Shown here one piece after another: positions 39,991 through 49,681 of a stretch of 64,000 nt of DNA (position 1 is the first letter of the stretch; every line of letters starts with the position of its first letter). A model generated the notes under the pieces. That model was not told the DNA's origin and did no database searches. It saw only the letters and a program-made list of their open reading frames with translations. This DNA is from Tunicatimonas pelagia. GTDB lineage: Bacteria > Bacteroidota > Bacteroidia > Cytophagales > Cyclobacteriaceae. Made by a program: the position numbers and the translations under genes. Where the stretch lies: contig NZ_CP120683.1 in the NCBI RefSeq assembly GCF_030506325.1, positions 1,116,001 through 1,180,000 of the forward strand, written 5' to 3'.

Positions 39991-42033
39991 ATTTCAGTCC
40001 TTATTGTGATGGATGGTGGTCTGTGCGCCAATAACCTTGACGATCAACACCCAGACTACGCCCGTTTCAATCCTTATTGTGATGGATGGTAGTCTGTGAG
40101 AAAGGTACCCCGTCGGTATCGAAATAAAGCTAGGACAGTTTCAATCCTTATTGTGGTGGATGGTAGTCTGTGAGCGACTCCTGGACATTGAAAAATAATT
40201 AAGTGTGAAAAAGTTTCAATCCTTATTGTGGTGGATGGTAGTCTGTGAGAGGATACGGGGCAGATCCGTTTTCAATCTGTGATTTGGGTTTCAATCCTTA
40301 TTGTGGTGGATGGTAGTCTGTGAGAATGCGCCGTCGTAATCAGGAACCCATTTCAAGATGTTTCAATCCTTATTGTGGTGGATGGTAGTCTGTGAGACCC
40401 ATGTACCGAATATGGATAATATCGTTAGCAGGTTTCAATCCTTATTGTGGTGGATGGTAGTCTGTGAGCGTATTAGGTCATTAATAGCCGCCAATCCAGC
40501 ATTTTGTTTCAATCCTTATTGTGGTGGATGGTAGTCTGTGAGTCGCTTGGGATAATTGCACACCGCTCGCTTCCTCTACGTTTCAATCCTTATTGTGGTG
40601 GATGGTAGTCTGTGAGACGATCTGATAGATTAGTCTTTGCCTGGGGATCATAGTTTCAATCCTTATTGTGGTGGATGGTAGTCTGTGAGCCTATATCCCA
40701 AATACCCAGTACGATGAGAAAATATACATGTTTCAATCCTTATTGTGGTGGATGGTAGTCTGTGAGTCTAACGACTGGGCGCGCCATGACGGCATTGCTA
40801 TGTTTCAATCCTTATTGTGGTGGATGGTAGTCTGTGAGATTGAATACTTTCTGTAGGACGCTCATACCTCTAGTGAATGTTTCAATCCTTATTGTGGTGG
40901 ATGGTAGTCTGTGAGGTAGTTACGCTGAGAAGATAGCATTAGATTTAGCCGAGTTTCAATCCTTATTGTGGTGGATGGTAGTCTGTGAGAAAGAAATTGT
41001 GTACTCTGTAGTAAATTCCACTTGATGTTTCAATCCTTATTGTGGTGGATGGTAGTCTGTGAGAGCAGGGCAATCTTACAATAGGTACTAGCTGGAGAAC
41101 GCTACATCAATGTTTCAATCCTTATTGTGGTGGATGGTAGTCTGTGAGCAACCACGCTGCGTACCTTGTTGAATCATTTGGATTTTGTTTCAATCCTTAT
41201 TGTGGTGGATGGTAGTCTGTGAGTCTGCATGGCGCACCAATAATGCGGTGGAAGAACTGGGTTTCAATCCTTATTGTGGTGGATGGTAGTCTGTGAGTAC
41301 ATTTGCTATACGCTGCTGCCACAGCAAAAAACAGTTTCAATCCTTATTGTGGTGGATGGTAGTCTGTGAGAAACATCTATTTATCAAACAGGCGTACTTC
41401 TAGCCGGTTTCAATCCTTATTGTGGTGGATGGTAGTCTGTGAGAGGATACGGGGCAGATCCGTTTTCAATCTGTGATTTGGGTTTCAATCCTTATTGTGG
41501 TGGATGGTAGTCTGTGAGAATGCGCCGTCGTAATCAGGAACCCATTTCAAGATGTTTCAATCCTTATTGTGGTGGATGGTAGTCTGTGAGTCTTCACTTG
41601 TTTTATTTTTTTTGCAAAAACCCTGGGTGTTTCAATCCTTATTGTGGTGGATGGTAGTCTGTGAGCAAGTTTTCTGACTCAACTTCATACCCACCATCAT
41701 TGTTTCAATCCTTATTGTGGTGGATGGTAGTCTGTGAGATGGTAAATTAGTGGCTCTTAATGTTAATCGCTTTATGTTTCAATCCTTATTGTGGTGGATG
41801 GTAGTCTGTGAGGCTCAACGCCGAGTGCTGTCCATCACAGCGGAAAGGCAGTTTCAATCCTTATTGTGGTGGATGGTAGTCTGTGAGAAAGTGACGTAAA
41901 ATTTATTGAACGTGTGAATATAGTTTCAATCCTTATTGTGGTGGATGGTAGTCTGTGAGGATCGGTTAATCCACTGACGAAGCTCAGCCCGGGCAGGTTT
42001 CAATCCTTATTGTGGTGGATGGTAGTCTGTGAG
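39991..42033 (-). CRISPR. CRISPR array, 28 repeats of 37 bp
   Basis: Repeats begin GTTTCAATCCTTATTGTGG and end ATGGTAGTCTGTGAG on the + strand. In the transcribed minus strand they end ATTGAAAC, the usual 8-base crRNA handle of type I-B. There are 27 spacers, mostly 35-39 bases, one of 48 (41064-41111). The leftmost repeat (39991-40027) has four or five changes and the next (40064) has one, so the left end is the old, trailer end and the leader is on the right beside cas4. Two consecutive spacers are repeated (40250-40359 and 41444-41553). Confidence 0.97.
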
Positions 42034-42244
42034 ACCTTCCCTTACGTAAGGGATTGTAATTGAGATAGTTACTTCTATTTTTAATAGTCTTATTTTAAAG
42101 AAATACAACATGTCAAAGAGCTGATTTAGTCATTAAAAATCTCATTTTCCGAAACTGCAACCTACTAATACACAACAGCTTACCCCATGATTTTGAGCTA
42201 TCCGAAATAAATTCACCTATGGCACGCCCAATAAATAGTATTGT
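42034..42244 (-). promoter_or_regulatory. CRISPR leader with a 16-bp perfect palindrome
   Basis: 211 AT-rich bases between the newest repeat and the cas4 stop. TCCCTTACGTAAGGGA at 42038-42053 is a perfect palindrome 4 bases from the repeat, where leader-anchoring or integrase-binding sites lie in other systems. The remainder (runs of A/T, TTTTAATAGTC) should hold the array promoter, which I cannot fix. Confidence 0.6.
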
Positions 42245-42817
42245 TTATCGGGTACAAATATTTCGGTAGGTACAATTTACGCATCTTTTCTTGTATTTGG
42301 TAGCCTTAGGATAGAAGTTGTTCTGAATGATTTGCTGAATACTTTCGGCAGCCTCTTGTACCAGTTTTTTGTTGTCTTCCTTAACAGGTATTTCTACCAC
42401 CTTGTGTCGACTTCGCACGTAGATCAGGTAGCCCCGGTTGACCAGTTGTTGGAAATTTTCCTCAATTAACCAAGCATAACAGTATAATTGGGTTTGGTAA
42501 GTTTCAAATATCCGGTCTTTATATTCGGCAAACTTATAGTCCAGCGGAGCCATTGTGCCATCGTGCAATAGTAACACTTCGTCTACTCGCCCCCTCAAAT
42601 ACTGGTTGGTTAAATATTGATCTAAATGCTTTTCTTTTACCCCAATGCGCTTTCGCAAGTAATCTTTGTTGCGCTCTAGCTTCTGATCGTGAATTTCCCG
42701 CCCCCGCATCGCTTTATAGTCTTTTTCCTCATGCTGAGGAATCGCGAGTACGTATTCAAAGTAAGTAAAACGGGGGCAGTACAGGTACTCAATGATATGG
42801 GAGGGGGTTAGGCTCAT
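42245..42817 (-). CDS. cas4: CRISPR-associated exonuclease Cas4
   Basis: 190 residues of the RecB-like nuclease family. It has the first cysteine in EYLYCPRFTYFEYV, the histidine motif GREIHD, GRVDEVLL followed by APLDYKF (catalytic D and DxK), QTQLYCYAWLIEE (QhxxY), and a C-terminal cysteine set CVNCTYRNIC that completes a 4Fe-4S site. It trims prespacers and sets PAM and orientation. It overlaps the cas2 stop by one base and is the last cas gene before the leader. The usual I-B order is cas4-cas1-cas2; here it is cas1-cas2-cas4. Confidence 0.93.
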   Translation of the reverse strand: MSLTPSHIIEYLYCPRFTYFEYVLAIPQHEEKDYKAMRGREIHDQKLERNKDYLRKRIGVKEKHLDQYLTNQYLRGRVDEVLLLHDGTMAPLDYKFAEYKDRIFETYQTQLYCYAWLIEENFQQLVNRGYLIYVRSRHKVVEIPVKEDNKKLVQEAAESIQQIIQNNFYPKATKYKKRCVNCTYRNICTR

Positions 42818-43107
42818 CAGTAGAACAATGCTTTAATTTCGTCGGTAACGAGTTTCTTATCAAACGCCTGCCCCAACAGTTCGGTCTGCCGTAGTTCGTC
42901 CTTCGACATCGGGAAGATATACACTTTATCTCTGTCTTCATCCATCAGCCCCTTAATCTGCAACGTCAAACTATCTTTTTCGTTCGTAGTGAGCGTACCT
43001 AAAAAAACCGAATACTGTACCCGGTACAATCCTGCCTGCTTACAGGCTTTGGCAATTTTAGTGCGGGCTTTATCCTCTTCAATATCGTACAGTACCCAAA
43101 CAATCAT
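42817..43107 (-). CDS. cas2: CRISPR-associated endonuclease/adaptor Cas2
   Basis: 96 residues with a ferredoxin-like fold: VWVLYDIEEDKARTKIAKACKQAGLYRVQYSVFLGTL, the conserved aspartate after the first strand and the RVQYSVF strand, then VYIFPMSKDE. It forms the Cas1-Cas2 integration complex. It overlaps cas1 by 4 bases (ATGA). Confidence 0.95.
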   Translation of the reverse strand: MIVWVLYDIEEDKARTKIAKACKQAGLYRVQYSVFLGTLTTNEKDSLTLQIKGLMDEDRDKVYIFPMSKDELRQTELLGQAFDKKLVTDEIKALFY

Positions 43108-44129
43108 TTGATCGTATTTTCAACTACTGGTGCAATTAAACTGTTAGCAAAAGTACGGGCATCCATCAGCATAGCGTTACTGCGGGTCTGGTTACGACCC
43201 CGGTAGCGGATGGTCGCTTCTTCGGTATAGTCGTTAAAGGCCGTCACCAGTAATTGCTTTCCCTCCTGGTTCAGCGAATAGCCTTTAGTAATTTTATCCG
43301 TATGGCCCTGATTCACTTTTTTGGCTGAGAACAACCGAAATACCACCGTTTCAGCGTAGATACGATAGGGCTCGATAAAGTCAAATACGAAGCTAAGCTG
43401 GTTATAGTCATCGCGGTGCAGGAATCCTAGATATGGGTCTAAACCAGCCAAAATCAAAGTTCGTTCTACTTTGCCATAAAGCATACCATAGGCATAATTT
43501 AAAAACGCATTAAAGGGGTTTTGGGCTGGGCGGCTGCTCCGACCTGCAAACTGATACTCTTTGGCGAGCAGTTTACTCAGTGTTTCAAAGTATAATCTTC
43601 CCGAAGTTCCTTCTAATCCTCGTAAGGTATCAGCAATATCACTTACTACTTCACCCTGTAATTCCTGAATGGACAGATACAGGTTTTCTATCTGGCCAAT
43701 TTTTTCATCCATAAATTCATGGTGCTGCTTTCGGTGCTTTCTCAGGTCTTTGATGAACTGAATTTGGTTGTCCACTTTCGTTAGTACCCACTCTTTGACC
43801 CACTTTACTCCGGTGACGTTCATACTAGCTACCAGCTGAGCTTTGCGAATTTTAGTTGTGCTGCCCAGCTTGCTATGCCACACTCGGCCAATAGGTTTAC
43901 CGTACTGTTCAATAAACAGAATATCTACGTTATGCATCATGGCTAGCTTGATGGCATCGGTACTCAATGCGGTGCCCGTAGCCATAATAATACTTTTTAC
44001 TTTATGGGCTGCCAAATGGCTTTTAGCCGTCTTCTTTTCGTCGGGCACTCGAATCTCAAACATCTGGTCTTTTACGTGCACGTAGGCACCGTAGGTATTG
44101 ATGTGTAGTTGCATAGGATCAGGTTGCAA
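43104..44129 (-). CDS. cas1: CRISPR-associated integrase Cas1
   Basis: 341 residues, the family length. The N-terminal beta domain has LHINTYGAYVHVKDQMFEIR. The C-terminal helical domain has NAFLNYAYGMLYGKVERTLILAGLDPYLGFLH and SFVFDFIEPYR, supplying the conserved Glu (KVE), His (FLH) and Asp/Glu (DFIE) metal ligands. It integrates spacers at the leader end. It follows cas6 after an 82-base gap, the largest gap in the operon, so a secondary promoter may exist there. Confidence 0.96.
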   Translation of the reverse strand: MQPDPMQLHINTYGAYVHVKDQMFEIRVPDEKKTAKSHLAAHKVKSIIMATGTALSTDAIKLAMMHNVDILFIEQYGKPIGRVWHSKLGSTTKIRKAQLVASMNVTGVKWVKEWVLTKVDNQIQFIKDLRKHRKQHHEFMDEKIGQIENLYLSIQELQGEVVSDIADTLRGLEGTSGRLYFETLSKLLAKEYQFAGRSSRPAQNPFNAFLNYAYGMLYGKVERTLILAGLDPYLGFLHRDDYNQLSFVFDFIEPYRIYAETVVFRLFSAKKVNQGHTDKITKGYSLNQEGKQLLVTAFNDYTEEATIRYRGRNQTRSNAMLMDARTFANSLIAPVVENTIK

Positions 44130-44211
44130 GTAGTGCTGAGTATTCTAAATTATAACTCACAATTCATCATTGTGGCGTTCACTCATGACTAATAGGATAC
44201 TGGCGTTTAAT

Positions 44212-44883
44212 TTACATAATCCGCCGAAGGGTGCCAAAGCCTCGGGATACGGCTTTTCCGATACCAATACTCTCGGGCAGGGCAACATTAGTAGTCAACT
44301 TCCCCTGGAAAGCTAGCATGGGCTGGTTTTTAAACTGGGTTTGTCGGGGTTGCACCTGTAGCTGTACCAGAATACGCTCCTCTTTCGTGAGAAACACCCC
44401 GATTCCTTTAAAAAAGCTCAATACATTTCCGGTGACAATACGCCGCAACAGTGCCGTCTGCCCCGGCGGGGCCAACCGTTGGTAGCGCCGATAATTTTCC
44501 TGATTCAGGGCCATCCATAACGTTTGAAATTGATAAGTGAACAGCTCATCGCTGACTCCAATTTCGGGAGTGGCACTCTGAATATTCTTGCTCATTACAG
44601 GGTAGACAGCGTCTTCCAATCGTATTTCCTGAATTTTTAGAAAAAGTTCTGTAAGCAGCTGGGCCCCTTCCGCTAGTCCGACCAGGGTTGGCACCTTATT
44701 CAGTACTTTATACTGTACTAACGGATAGCCGTAACGCAAACCGCCCCCCTCCAGATGGTTATGTAGCAGTGGGCTATGATCCTGAAATAACCTGCCTAGG
44801 TAGCCCCGTAATTTATGAGCGTCGCGCGGGGCGAGCGCAATCTCGGGAAACTGGATATTGACGGTATGAATAGTGGCACTCAT
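44212..44883 (-). CDS. cas6: CRISPR RNA endoribonuclease Cas6
   Basis: 223 residues. The RAMP-type C terminus carries the glycine-rich loop GIGKAVSRGFGTLRRI, diagnostic for Cas6. The N-terminal part (APRDAHKLRGYLGRLFQDHSPLLHNH) includes histidines that may serve catalysis. It cuts within the repeat, leaving the ATTGAAAC handle. ATG 44883 overlaps the stop of the PIN-domain gene (ATGA), so cas6 is translationally coupled to a toxin gene. Confidence 0.85.
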   Translation of the reverse strand: MSATIHTVNIQFPEIALAPRDAHKLRGYLGRLFQDHSPLLHNHLEGGGLRYGYPLVQYKVLNKVPTLVGLAEGAQLLTELFLKIQEIRLEDAVYPVMSKNIQSATPEIGVSDELFTYQFQTLWMALNQENYRRYQRLAPPGQTALLRRIVTGNVLSFFKGIGVFLTKEERILVQLQVQPRQTQFKNQPMLAFQGKLTTNVALPESIGIGKAVSRGFGTLRRIM

Positions 44884-45254
44884 TCCTCCCGTTCTTCAAA
44901 AGGGTCGGTGATTTTTAGTGATGCGATGTGACTAAAATCACCTTTGTTTCTACTCAATAACGTTAGCTGATGCTTTAAAGATGTAGCCGCGATCAGGGCA
45001 TCGCCCAACGACATTTTTCTCTGCTGGCGTAGGGTAACTGCTGCCTCTAAAATGGTGTGAGAAATATCGAAAATAGTAGCTGCCCGAAAAAACCGTTCAA
45101 AGTATACCTGGTCACTCTCTGCCAAGTTATGGTAACCCAATACCTCCAAGTAACTGATGGCTGAGACATACACCGGCTGATCTTCGCTAAGCTGCTGTAG
45201 AAAAGCGTGTTCCGGTAGCGAAGAATAGATAATAATATTACTATCCCACAGCAT
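44880..45254 (-). CDS. PIN-domain toxin (VapC-like) inside the cas operon
   Basis: 124 residues with the PIN acidic residues: MLWDSNIIIYSSL (first Asp), AISYLEVLGYHNL (Glu), RKMSLGDALIAATSLKHQLTLLSRNKGDFSHI (third and fourth Asp). PIN toxins cleave tRNA or rRNA when not bound by antitoxin. The antitoxin candidate is immediately upstream (45257-45493, 2 bases apart). Lying between cas3 and cas6 and overlapping cas6, the pair would be lost or silenced with the cas operon, which could penalise CRISPR loss (inference). Confidence 0.82.
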   Translation of the reverse strand: MLWDSNIIIYSSLPEHAFLQQLSEDQPVYVSAISYLEVLGYHNLAESDQVYFERFFRAATIFDISHTILEAAVTLRQQRKMSLGDALIAATSLKHQLTLLSRNKGDFSHIASLKITDPFEEREE

Positions 45255-45256
45255 CG

Positions 45257-45493
45257 CTAATCTCGGAAGGGTAGTTTACGATCTTTCCTTTGCGCTCGTT
45301 GCCAACCTACGGGATCTTCAATAGTGGTTTGTAAACCACCGTTCTGGTGCCACTCCCGAAGGACATCGGCTACTGATTCCTTGTTTTGTGTTTCGCCGCT
45401 TTCCTCTTCTACCTGAACACCTATTTTTTCAGCAACTTCCCGGATGAGCCTGAGATTATCTTCGTTATCGGAATGCAGGGTTAGTGTTTTCAT
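45257..45493 (-). CDS. antitoxin partner of the PIN toxin
   Basis: About 78 residues from ATG 45493 (MKTLTLHSDNEDNLRLIREVAEKIGVQVEEESG). It is acidic, with a short N-terminal strand-helix unit and a C-terminal tail (DPVGWQRAQRKDRKLPFRD), as in small type II antitoxins whose tail wraps the toxin. It begins 43 bases after the cas3 stop and ends 2 bases before the toxin start. No DNA-binding fold can be named with certainty. Confidence 0.68.
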   Translation of the reverse strand: MKTLTLHSDNEDNLRLIREVAEKIGVQVEEESGETQNKESVADVLREWHQNGGLQTTIEDPVGWQRAQRKDRKLPFRD

Positions 45494-45536
45494 ATTTTTA
45501 GATTTTCTGTTTAAAGATACCAAAGGTTGTCACGCT

Positions 45537-47924
45537 TTAAAAATGCATTATAGAGCGAGGGTGATACCCTATATTCTGTGAGTAATCATCTTCATTATAA
45601 CTGTAAAATGAAGAGGGGTTGTTGAACTCAGATAGATAGAAGTGGTACTTAGTCTTTTCACTATCAAAGTCTATTTCTTTTTGGTCATAGGGGATAGGAG
45701 CGTTAATTACGAAATCGTAGAAGGTAGCTTTCAACTTTGAAAAAGCAGCTTTCTTCTCATATTTATTTAGATTTTCATTGTCATAAATATCTGTAAATTT
45801 ACTCCATACAGTTATTGCCTGATCATTAAGTTGAATAAAGATAGATTCCGTGTTTTGATCTTCAATGAACTTAAATTTCCCTACTGAATCAAATTGAAGT
45901 TTTGCTATAGCATCGCTAATATCTGAGGTAACATTCTGAGACTGTATATGTACTTCTTGGAAGTATCGTTTTATCAGTTCTAAATAATCTTGCTCTTCTA
46001 TCCTTTTCACACCTTTCAGTACGTTGGAAGTTTTAATTAGTAAATCACGACCATAAATTAGAGAGCTTGCTTTTTGAAGTTCTTCAATCTGGTATAGATA
46101 CACTTCAGCGGGTTGAGGGTTTTCATTATAACGATTAGCCCTGCCCGCTGCCTGAATGATAGCATCCAAAGGTGCTTGAGCACGAAAAACCGTATGTACT
46201 GAAATATCTACGCCAGCTTCAACTAGTTGAGTAGATACAATTACCTTTCTTTTTCGTGTATTCTTCTCCTTTATAAGGGCGATGATTTTTTTCCTCTCGT
46301 AGGGAGTAATCAAAGTTGATAAATAGTAGACATCGCTCTCCGACTCTACACTAGCTAACCTTTCAAACAGCTCTCTTGTCTTTTGTTTGGTATTAAGGAT
46401 GATCAAGACGTTTCGGTCGGGATGATTATGCAAGTAGTTAATAACATCTACACTAAATTTATCGAAAGACACTTTTTTATCCGCACGATTGACAAGACAA
46501 GTTCGATTGAAATAGCTAAAGTATTTTTCAAAATCAGGTACTACTTCTGTTATTTCTTTCTCAGGTTCAAAGATCAAAGGCTGAGTAGCAGACATCAATA
46601 AAAAATAGCAATTGTATTTTTGTCCAAGAACGTCAAAGGCCTGTCTTATTAATGGCCATAGTTGATAATTTATTTGCTGCACCTCATCTAGAATTATGAT
46701 TCCATTCATCAGATTTGGAAACTTCAGTAACTTGGTCTTATCATTAGTAAACATCGTTTCCAATAACTGGACGAAGGTAGTAACCACGATTTCTGATTGC
46801 CAGGTTTCCATTAGAAATTGACTTTTTTGAGAATCAAATTCATCCTCACCTTCTTTATAAGAAGGTTCGGCTAGATGGTGGTGCTTAAGCAATACATTTG
46901 AATCTGGGTAATTAAAGATTTCCTGGAAAACCTCATAGTTTTGATCAATGATTGAGGTAAAGGGAATTGTAATTATTATTTTTGAGGTTGGAAAATTGAG
47001 TATTTCTTTCAAAGTCAGTGCAACTCCTAAGGAAGTAATTGTCTTCCCTAGCCCGGTAGGCAGAGTCAGAGAATATAGATGTTGATTAGGATTAAATATC
47101 CTTCTGACATTTTCAATTGATGAAAAGTAAGCTTCATTTTTGCGACGATCGATTTCATCTGAAGGGTTATCAAACTTCTTTGCCTCTCGGAATTTTTGGA
47201 GTGCATTATAATCTAAGCCTCTGTTTTTACTGACTACTTCATTCTTAAAAAGAACGTCGCTTTTATCAGCAAATAGTAAGGTAGAATAAAGCAATTGATG
47301 TAAATAAAAATATTTTGTCTTATCAGCTAATAGAAGTTCTGTATGAAAACCGTTTTCAAGTTCATCAAAGAAGAAGTCTGCCAGTTCACTCTCAAACTCT
47401 TGTTCTGACACATATTGCAAAAAATTATCCCATGAATATTCAGCTAATGTGCTAGGAATAAGCTGTTCATAAAGCTTGAAGCTACCTTCACTAAAATTGG
47501 CTGCTTGTTCTATTAACTCTTCTGACTTTTCAGAGTTTCTAAGCAGTTCATTGTCATAATTTCCTATCTTTCCGTGATGCCTTTTTACAGCAGTGAAAAC
47601 AAAAATTGGAAGTAACAACTTGTCTCTTTCTTCTAATACTACTTTATCCGTATATGCTTGACAAACTTTATAAGCAAGCAAAGCAGATATTAGTGCATGA
47701 TTTTTAGGACCTATTATTTCATGACTCTCAGTAAGTAAGTAGTGCTGGAAAAACTTGGTTGCCTTACCAATATCATGTAAGGCACCTGCTATATACGATA
47801 AATCAGCGATAACACTTATATCTACATCAACTGACCATTTCCTTTCCAAAATCAGTTGTCTACAATTATTTCCTACAATTTGAAGATGATGAATTAGGGG
47901 CACGTTAGGATGAGAGTAGATCAT
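45537..47924 (-). CDS. cas3: CRISPR helicase-nuclease Cas3
   Basis: 795 residues, fused HD and helicase. HD part: HHLQIVGNNCRQL, then the metal motif AGALHDIGKATKFFQHYL near residue 50, and KRHHGKIG. Helicase: LTLPTGLGKTITSLGVAL near 285-300 (Walker A), DEVQQINYQLWP near 411 (DExx box, with VQ in place of AH), VVSTQLVEAGVDISVH and QAAGRANRYNE (motifs V and VI). It degrades target DNA recruited by Cascade. All motifs are intact. Confidence 0.95.
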   Translation of the reverse strand: MIYSHPNVPLIHHLQIVGNNCRQLILERKWSVDVDISVIADLSYIAGALHDIGKATKFFQHYLLTESHEIIGPKNHALISALLAYKVCQAYTDKVVLEERDKLLLPIFVFTAVKRHHGKIGNYDNELLRNSEKSEELIEQAANFSEGSFKLYEQLIPSTLAEYSWDNFLQYVSEQEFESELADFFFDELENGFHTELLLADKTKYFYLHQLLYSTLLFADKSDVLFKNEVVSKNRGLDYNALQKFREAKKFDNPSDEIDRRKNEAYFSSIENVRRIFNPNQHLYSLTLPTGLGKTITSLGVALTLKEILNFPTSKIIITIPFTSIIDQNYEVFQEIFNYPDSNVLLKHHHLAEPSYKEGEDEFDSQKSQFLMETWQSEIVVTTFVQLLETMFTNDKTKLLKFPNLMNGIIILDEVQQINYQLWPLIRQAFDVLGQKYNCYFLLMSATQPLIFEPEKEITEVVPDFEKYFSYFNRTCLVNRADKKVSFDKFSVDVINYLHNHPDRNVLIILNTKQKTRELFERLASVESESDVYYLSTLITPYERKKIIALIKEKNTRKRKVIVSTQLVEAGVDISVHTVFRAQAPLDAIIQAAGRANRYNENPQPAEVYLYQIEELQKASSLIYGRDLLIKTSNVLKGVKRIEEQDYLELIKRYFQEVHIQSQNVTSDISDAIAKLQFDSVGKFKFIEDQNTESIFIQLNDQAITVWSKFTDIYDNENLNKYEKKAAFSKLKATFYDFVINAPIPYDQKEIDFDSEKTKYHFYLSEFNNPSSFYSYNEDDYSQNIGYHPRSIMHF

Positions 47925-47957
47925 TTGTTTTTGCTTATACCTTCATTCATAAAAGTT

Positions 47958-48719
47958 TTATAGAAAACTGATATTACCAAAATCAGAAATAGACCAGTAG
48001 GATCGGATGTTTGCATTTATTGGTTTCCCATTTTGCTCAATAATAATCTCACTGTATTCCCGAATAATACGATCCCTAGTCATCACTATAGGCATTGTTT
48101 CAGTAGCGTAGCTAGTATTCTGGTCAAAATTTATTGGTTTCTCTTCGTACAGCCTATTGAGTTTCAAGGCAGTTATGACGTTCACAAAATTGCCGGGGTT
48201 GTTATGCAGCTCATTAGCTTCAATAGTGTCTTCATACTCTAAGTTTGCTGTACACTGGCTAATTCCTAGATAAGGTGTAAAATGATGCTTTTTATTTATA
48301 AGGCACTTTTCCAACTCATTAAAGACCAACTCATCTTTGTGGAATAGGTATACCCGAAAGTATACATCCTTCAGCATTTCAAACTCTATCTGAGTACGGT
48401 TGGAAATGTTAAAATAACTACTTGCTGACTTATCAGTATCGAGCAAATTAAATCCTATGTTAACCTTTTTGATTGGCTTCAATATCTGAATGCCAAAACA
48501 GGCATTTGTGACATCGAAAACTTCATTTACCGGTATGGTTCCATCAGGAAACTTTCCGGGCGCGAGTTCTCTCTCAATACCCAGGATAGCACCCAGCATT
48601 CCCGAAAGTGCCGGCGGAGTGGGAATAGGATAGGTGAGAGGCGATGAGGTAGTATTAAATTTTCGGAAATGAGCGTATTCACCAGAAATAGTAAAAATAA
48701 GAGCTTTAGCTGATCGCAT
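47958..48719 (-). CDS. cas5: Cascade subunit Cas5 (type I-B)
   Basis: 253 residues. The N terminus has the Cas5 signature KALIFTISGEYAHFRKFNTTSSPLTYPIPTPPALSGMLGAILG (glycine-rich turn after a hydrophobic strand). It caps the 5' handle of the crRNA. It overlaps the cas7 3' end by 14 bases and precedes cas3 by 33 bases. Confidence 0.9.
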   Translation of the reverse strand: MRSAKALIFTISGEYAHFRKFNTTSSPLTYPIPTPPALSGMLGAILGIERELAPGKFPDGTIPVNEVFDVTNACFGIQILKPIKKVNIGFNLLDTDKSASSYFNISNRTQIEFEMLKDVYFRVYLFHKDELVFNELEKCLINKKHHFTPYLGISQCTANLEYEDTIEANELHNNPGNFVNVITALKLNRLYEEKPINFDQNTSYATETMPIVMTRDRIIREYSEIIIEQNGKPINANIRSYWSISDFGNISFL

Positions 48720-49620
48720 TAAGTGTTACTTTTCCGTTCTGTAATGATAGTAAGTTGCCCTGATAGGTCAATTGCAAACGCCTATCAAGCTTAATTTCTA
48801 TGTTATCAATCTTACCTTGATACGACTTGAGTTCATCAATAAGGTCATCTAATGCCAGAGAGAAATCTGTAAGGCTTCGTATTTGCAGGTCGCTTTTATC
48901 AATTGCTTTTAATTTGAGCCTCTGCCTTAATCCACCAATATAAAAGGGCTCCTTGTAAGTAATTGATAGAAGTAAAAGCGGATTTTGTCCAAATTTAGAG
49001 CGTGAAATTAGATTCTTAGTGCCTTCCCATATTCCTTCTGTAAGTAATTTTTTGTCCTCCTCTGACATAAGAGTGTACTGAGCTGCTTTCTCGTTAATGA
49101 TACCGTTGAAGCCTATAACAGCATAAGGAATTTTATATTCGGTACGAAAGGTAGCCTGTCCTTTACCGGCAGTAGAAGCAAATGCTCCCGTTCCCTGTTC
49201 TGTTACGACTTCCACCGGGTGAAGTGACTTACCCATCTGAAACTGTGTTGGCCCAGTAAAAGTAAGAGAGTCATTTTTCAATGGTAATACTCCACCGAAG
49301 ACTCGGATATCAATACATTTCTCCAGTACTACTTCCTTTTTTTCACTAAAGGCTTTGGCTCGTTCCTTGGCATCGTTTAAGCCCCCCTTCTCGTACTTGG
49401 TTTCTCTCACAAAGATATCATTTCCATTTTCACCATTGTAGCCTTTATATTCAAACCAATAGTCACGAATAGTTCGTTTAAGTCTCACATCAGATACTAG
49501 AACTTTGTTCTCCTCACTGTCGAAGCGGGGTCGGTTTTCGTTCAATGGATCACCATTAGGGTTAGTGTTTTCAATTTCGTATAGAAAAAGAAGCTCGGTA
49601 CGATTTTTAATTGTTGGCAT
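48706..49620 (-). CDS. cas7: Cascade backbone subunit Cas7 (Csh2-like)
   Basis: 304 residues of the Csh2-type Cas7 family: ELLFLYEIENTNPNGDPLNENRPRFD, VSDVRLKRTIRDYW, then CIDIRVFGGVLPLKN, FTGPTQFQMGKSLHPVEV and the thumb-like GTGAFASTAGKGQATFRTEYKIPYAVIGFNGIIN. It polymerises along the crRNA. This subunit assigns the locus to type I-B. Confidence 0.93.
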   Translation of the reverse strand: MPTIKNRTELLFLYEIENTNPNGDPLNENRPRFDSEENKVLVSDVRLKRTIRDYWFEYKGYNGENGNDIFVRETKYEKGGLNDAKERAKAFSEKKEVVLEKCIDIRVFGGVLPLKNDSLTFTGPTQFQMGKSLHPVEVVTEQGTGAFASTAGKGQATFRTEYKIPYAVIGFNGIINEKAAQYTLMSEEDKKLLTEGIWEGTKNLISRSKFGQNPLLLLSITYKEPFYIGGLRQRLKLKAIDKSDLQIRSLTDFSLALDDLIDELKSYQGKIDNIEIKLDRRLQLTYQGNLLSLQNGKVTLNAIS

Positions 49621-49681
49621 GTGTAGAATAGTTATTAGATAATTGTTTATAGTTTAAGTAGCATCTTGCTAAGATATTATA

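Noticed and set aside
39991-42033. Self-targeting spacers against this window
   Set aside because: By eye no spacer matches another place in the window; a proper search was not possible.
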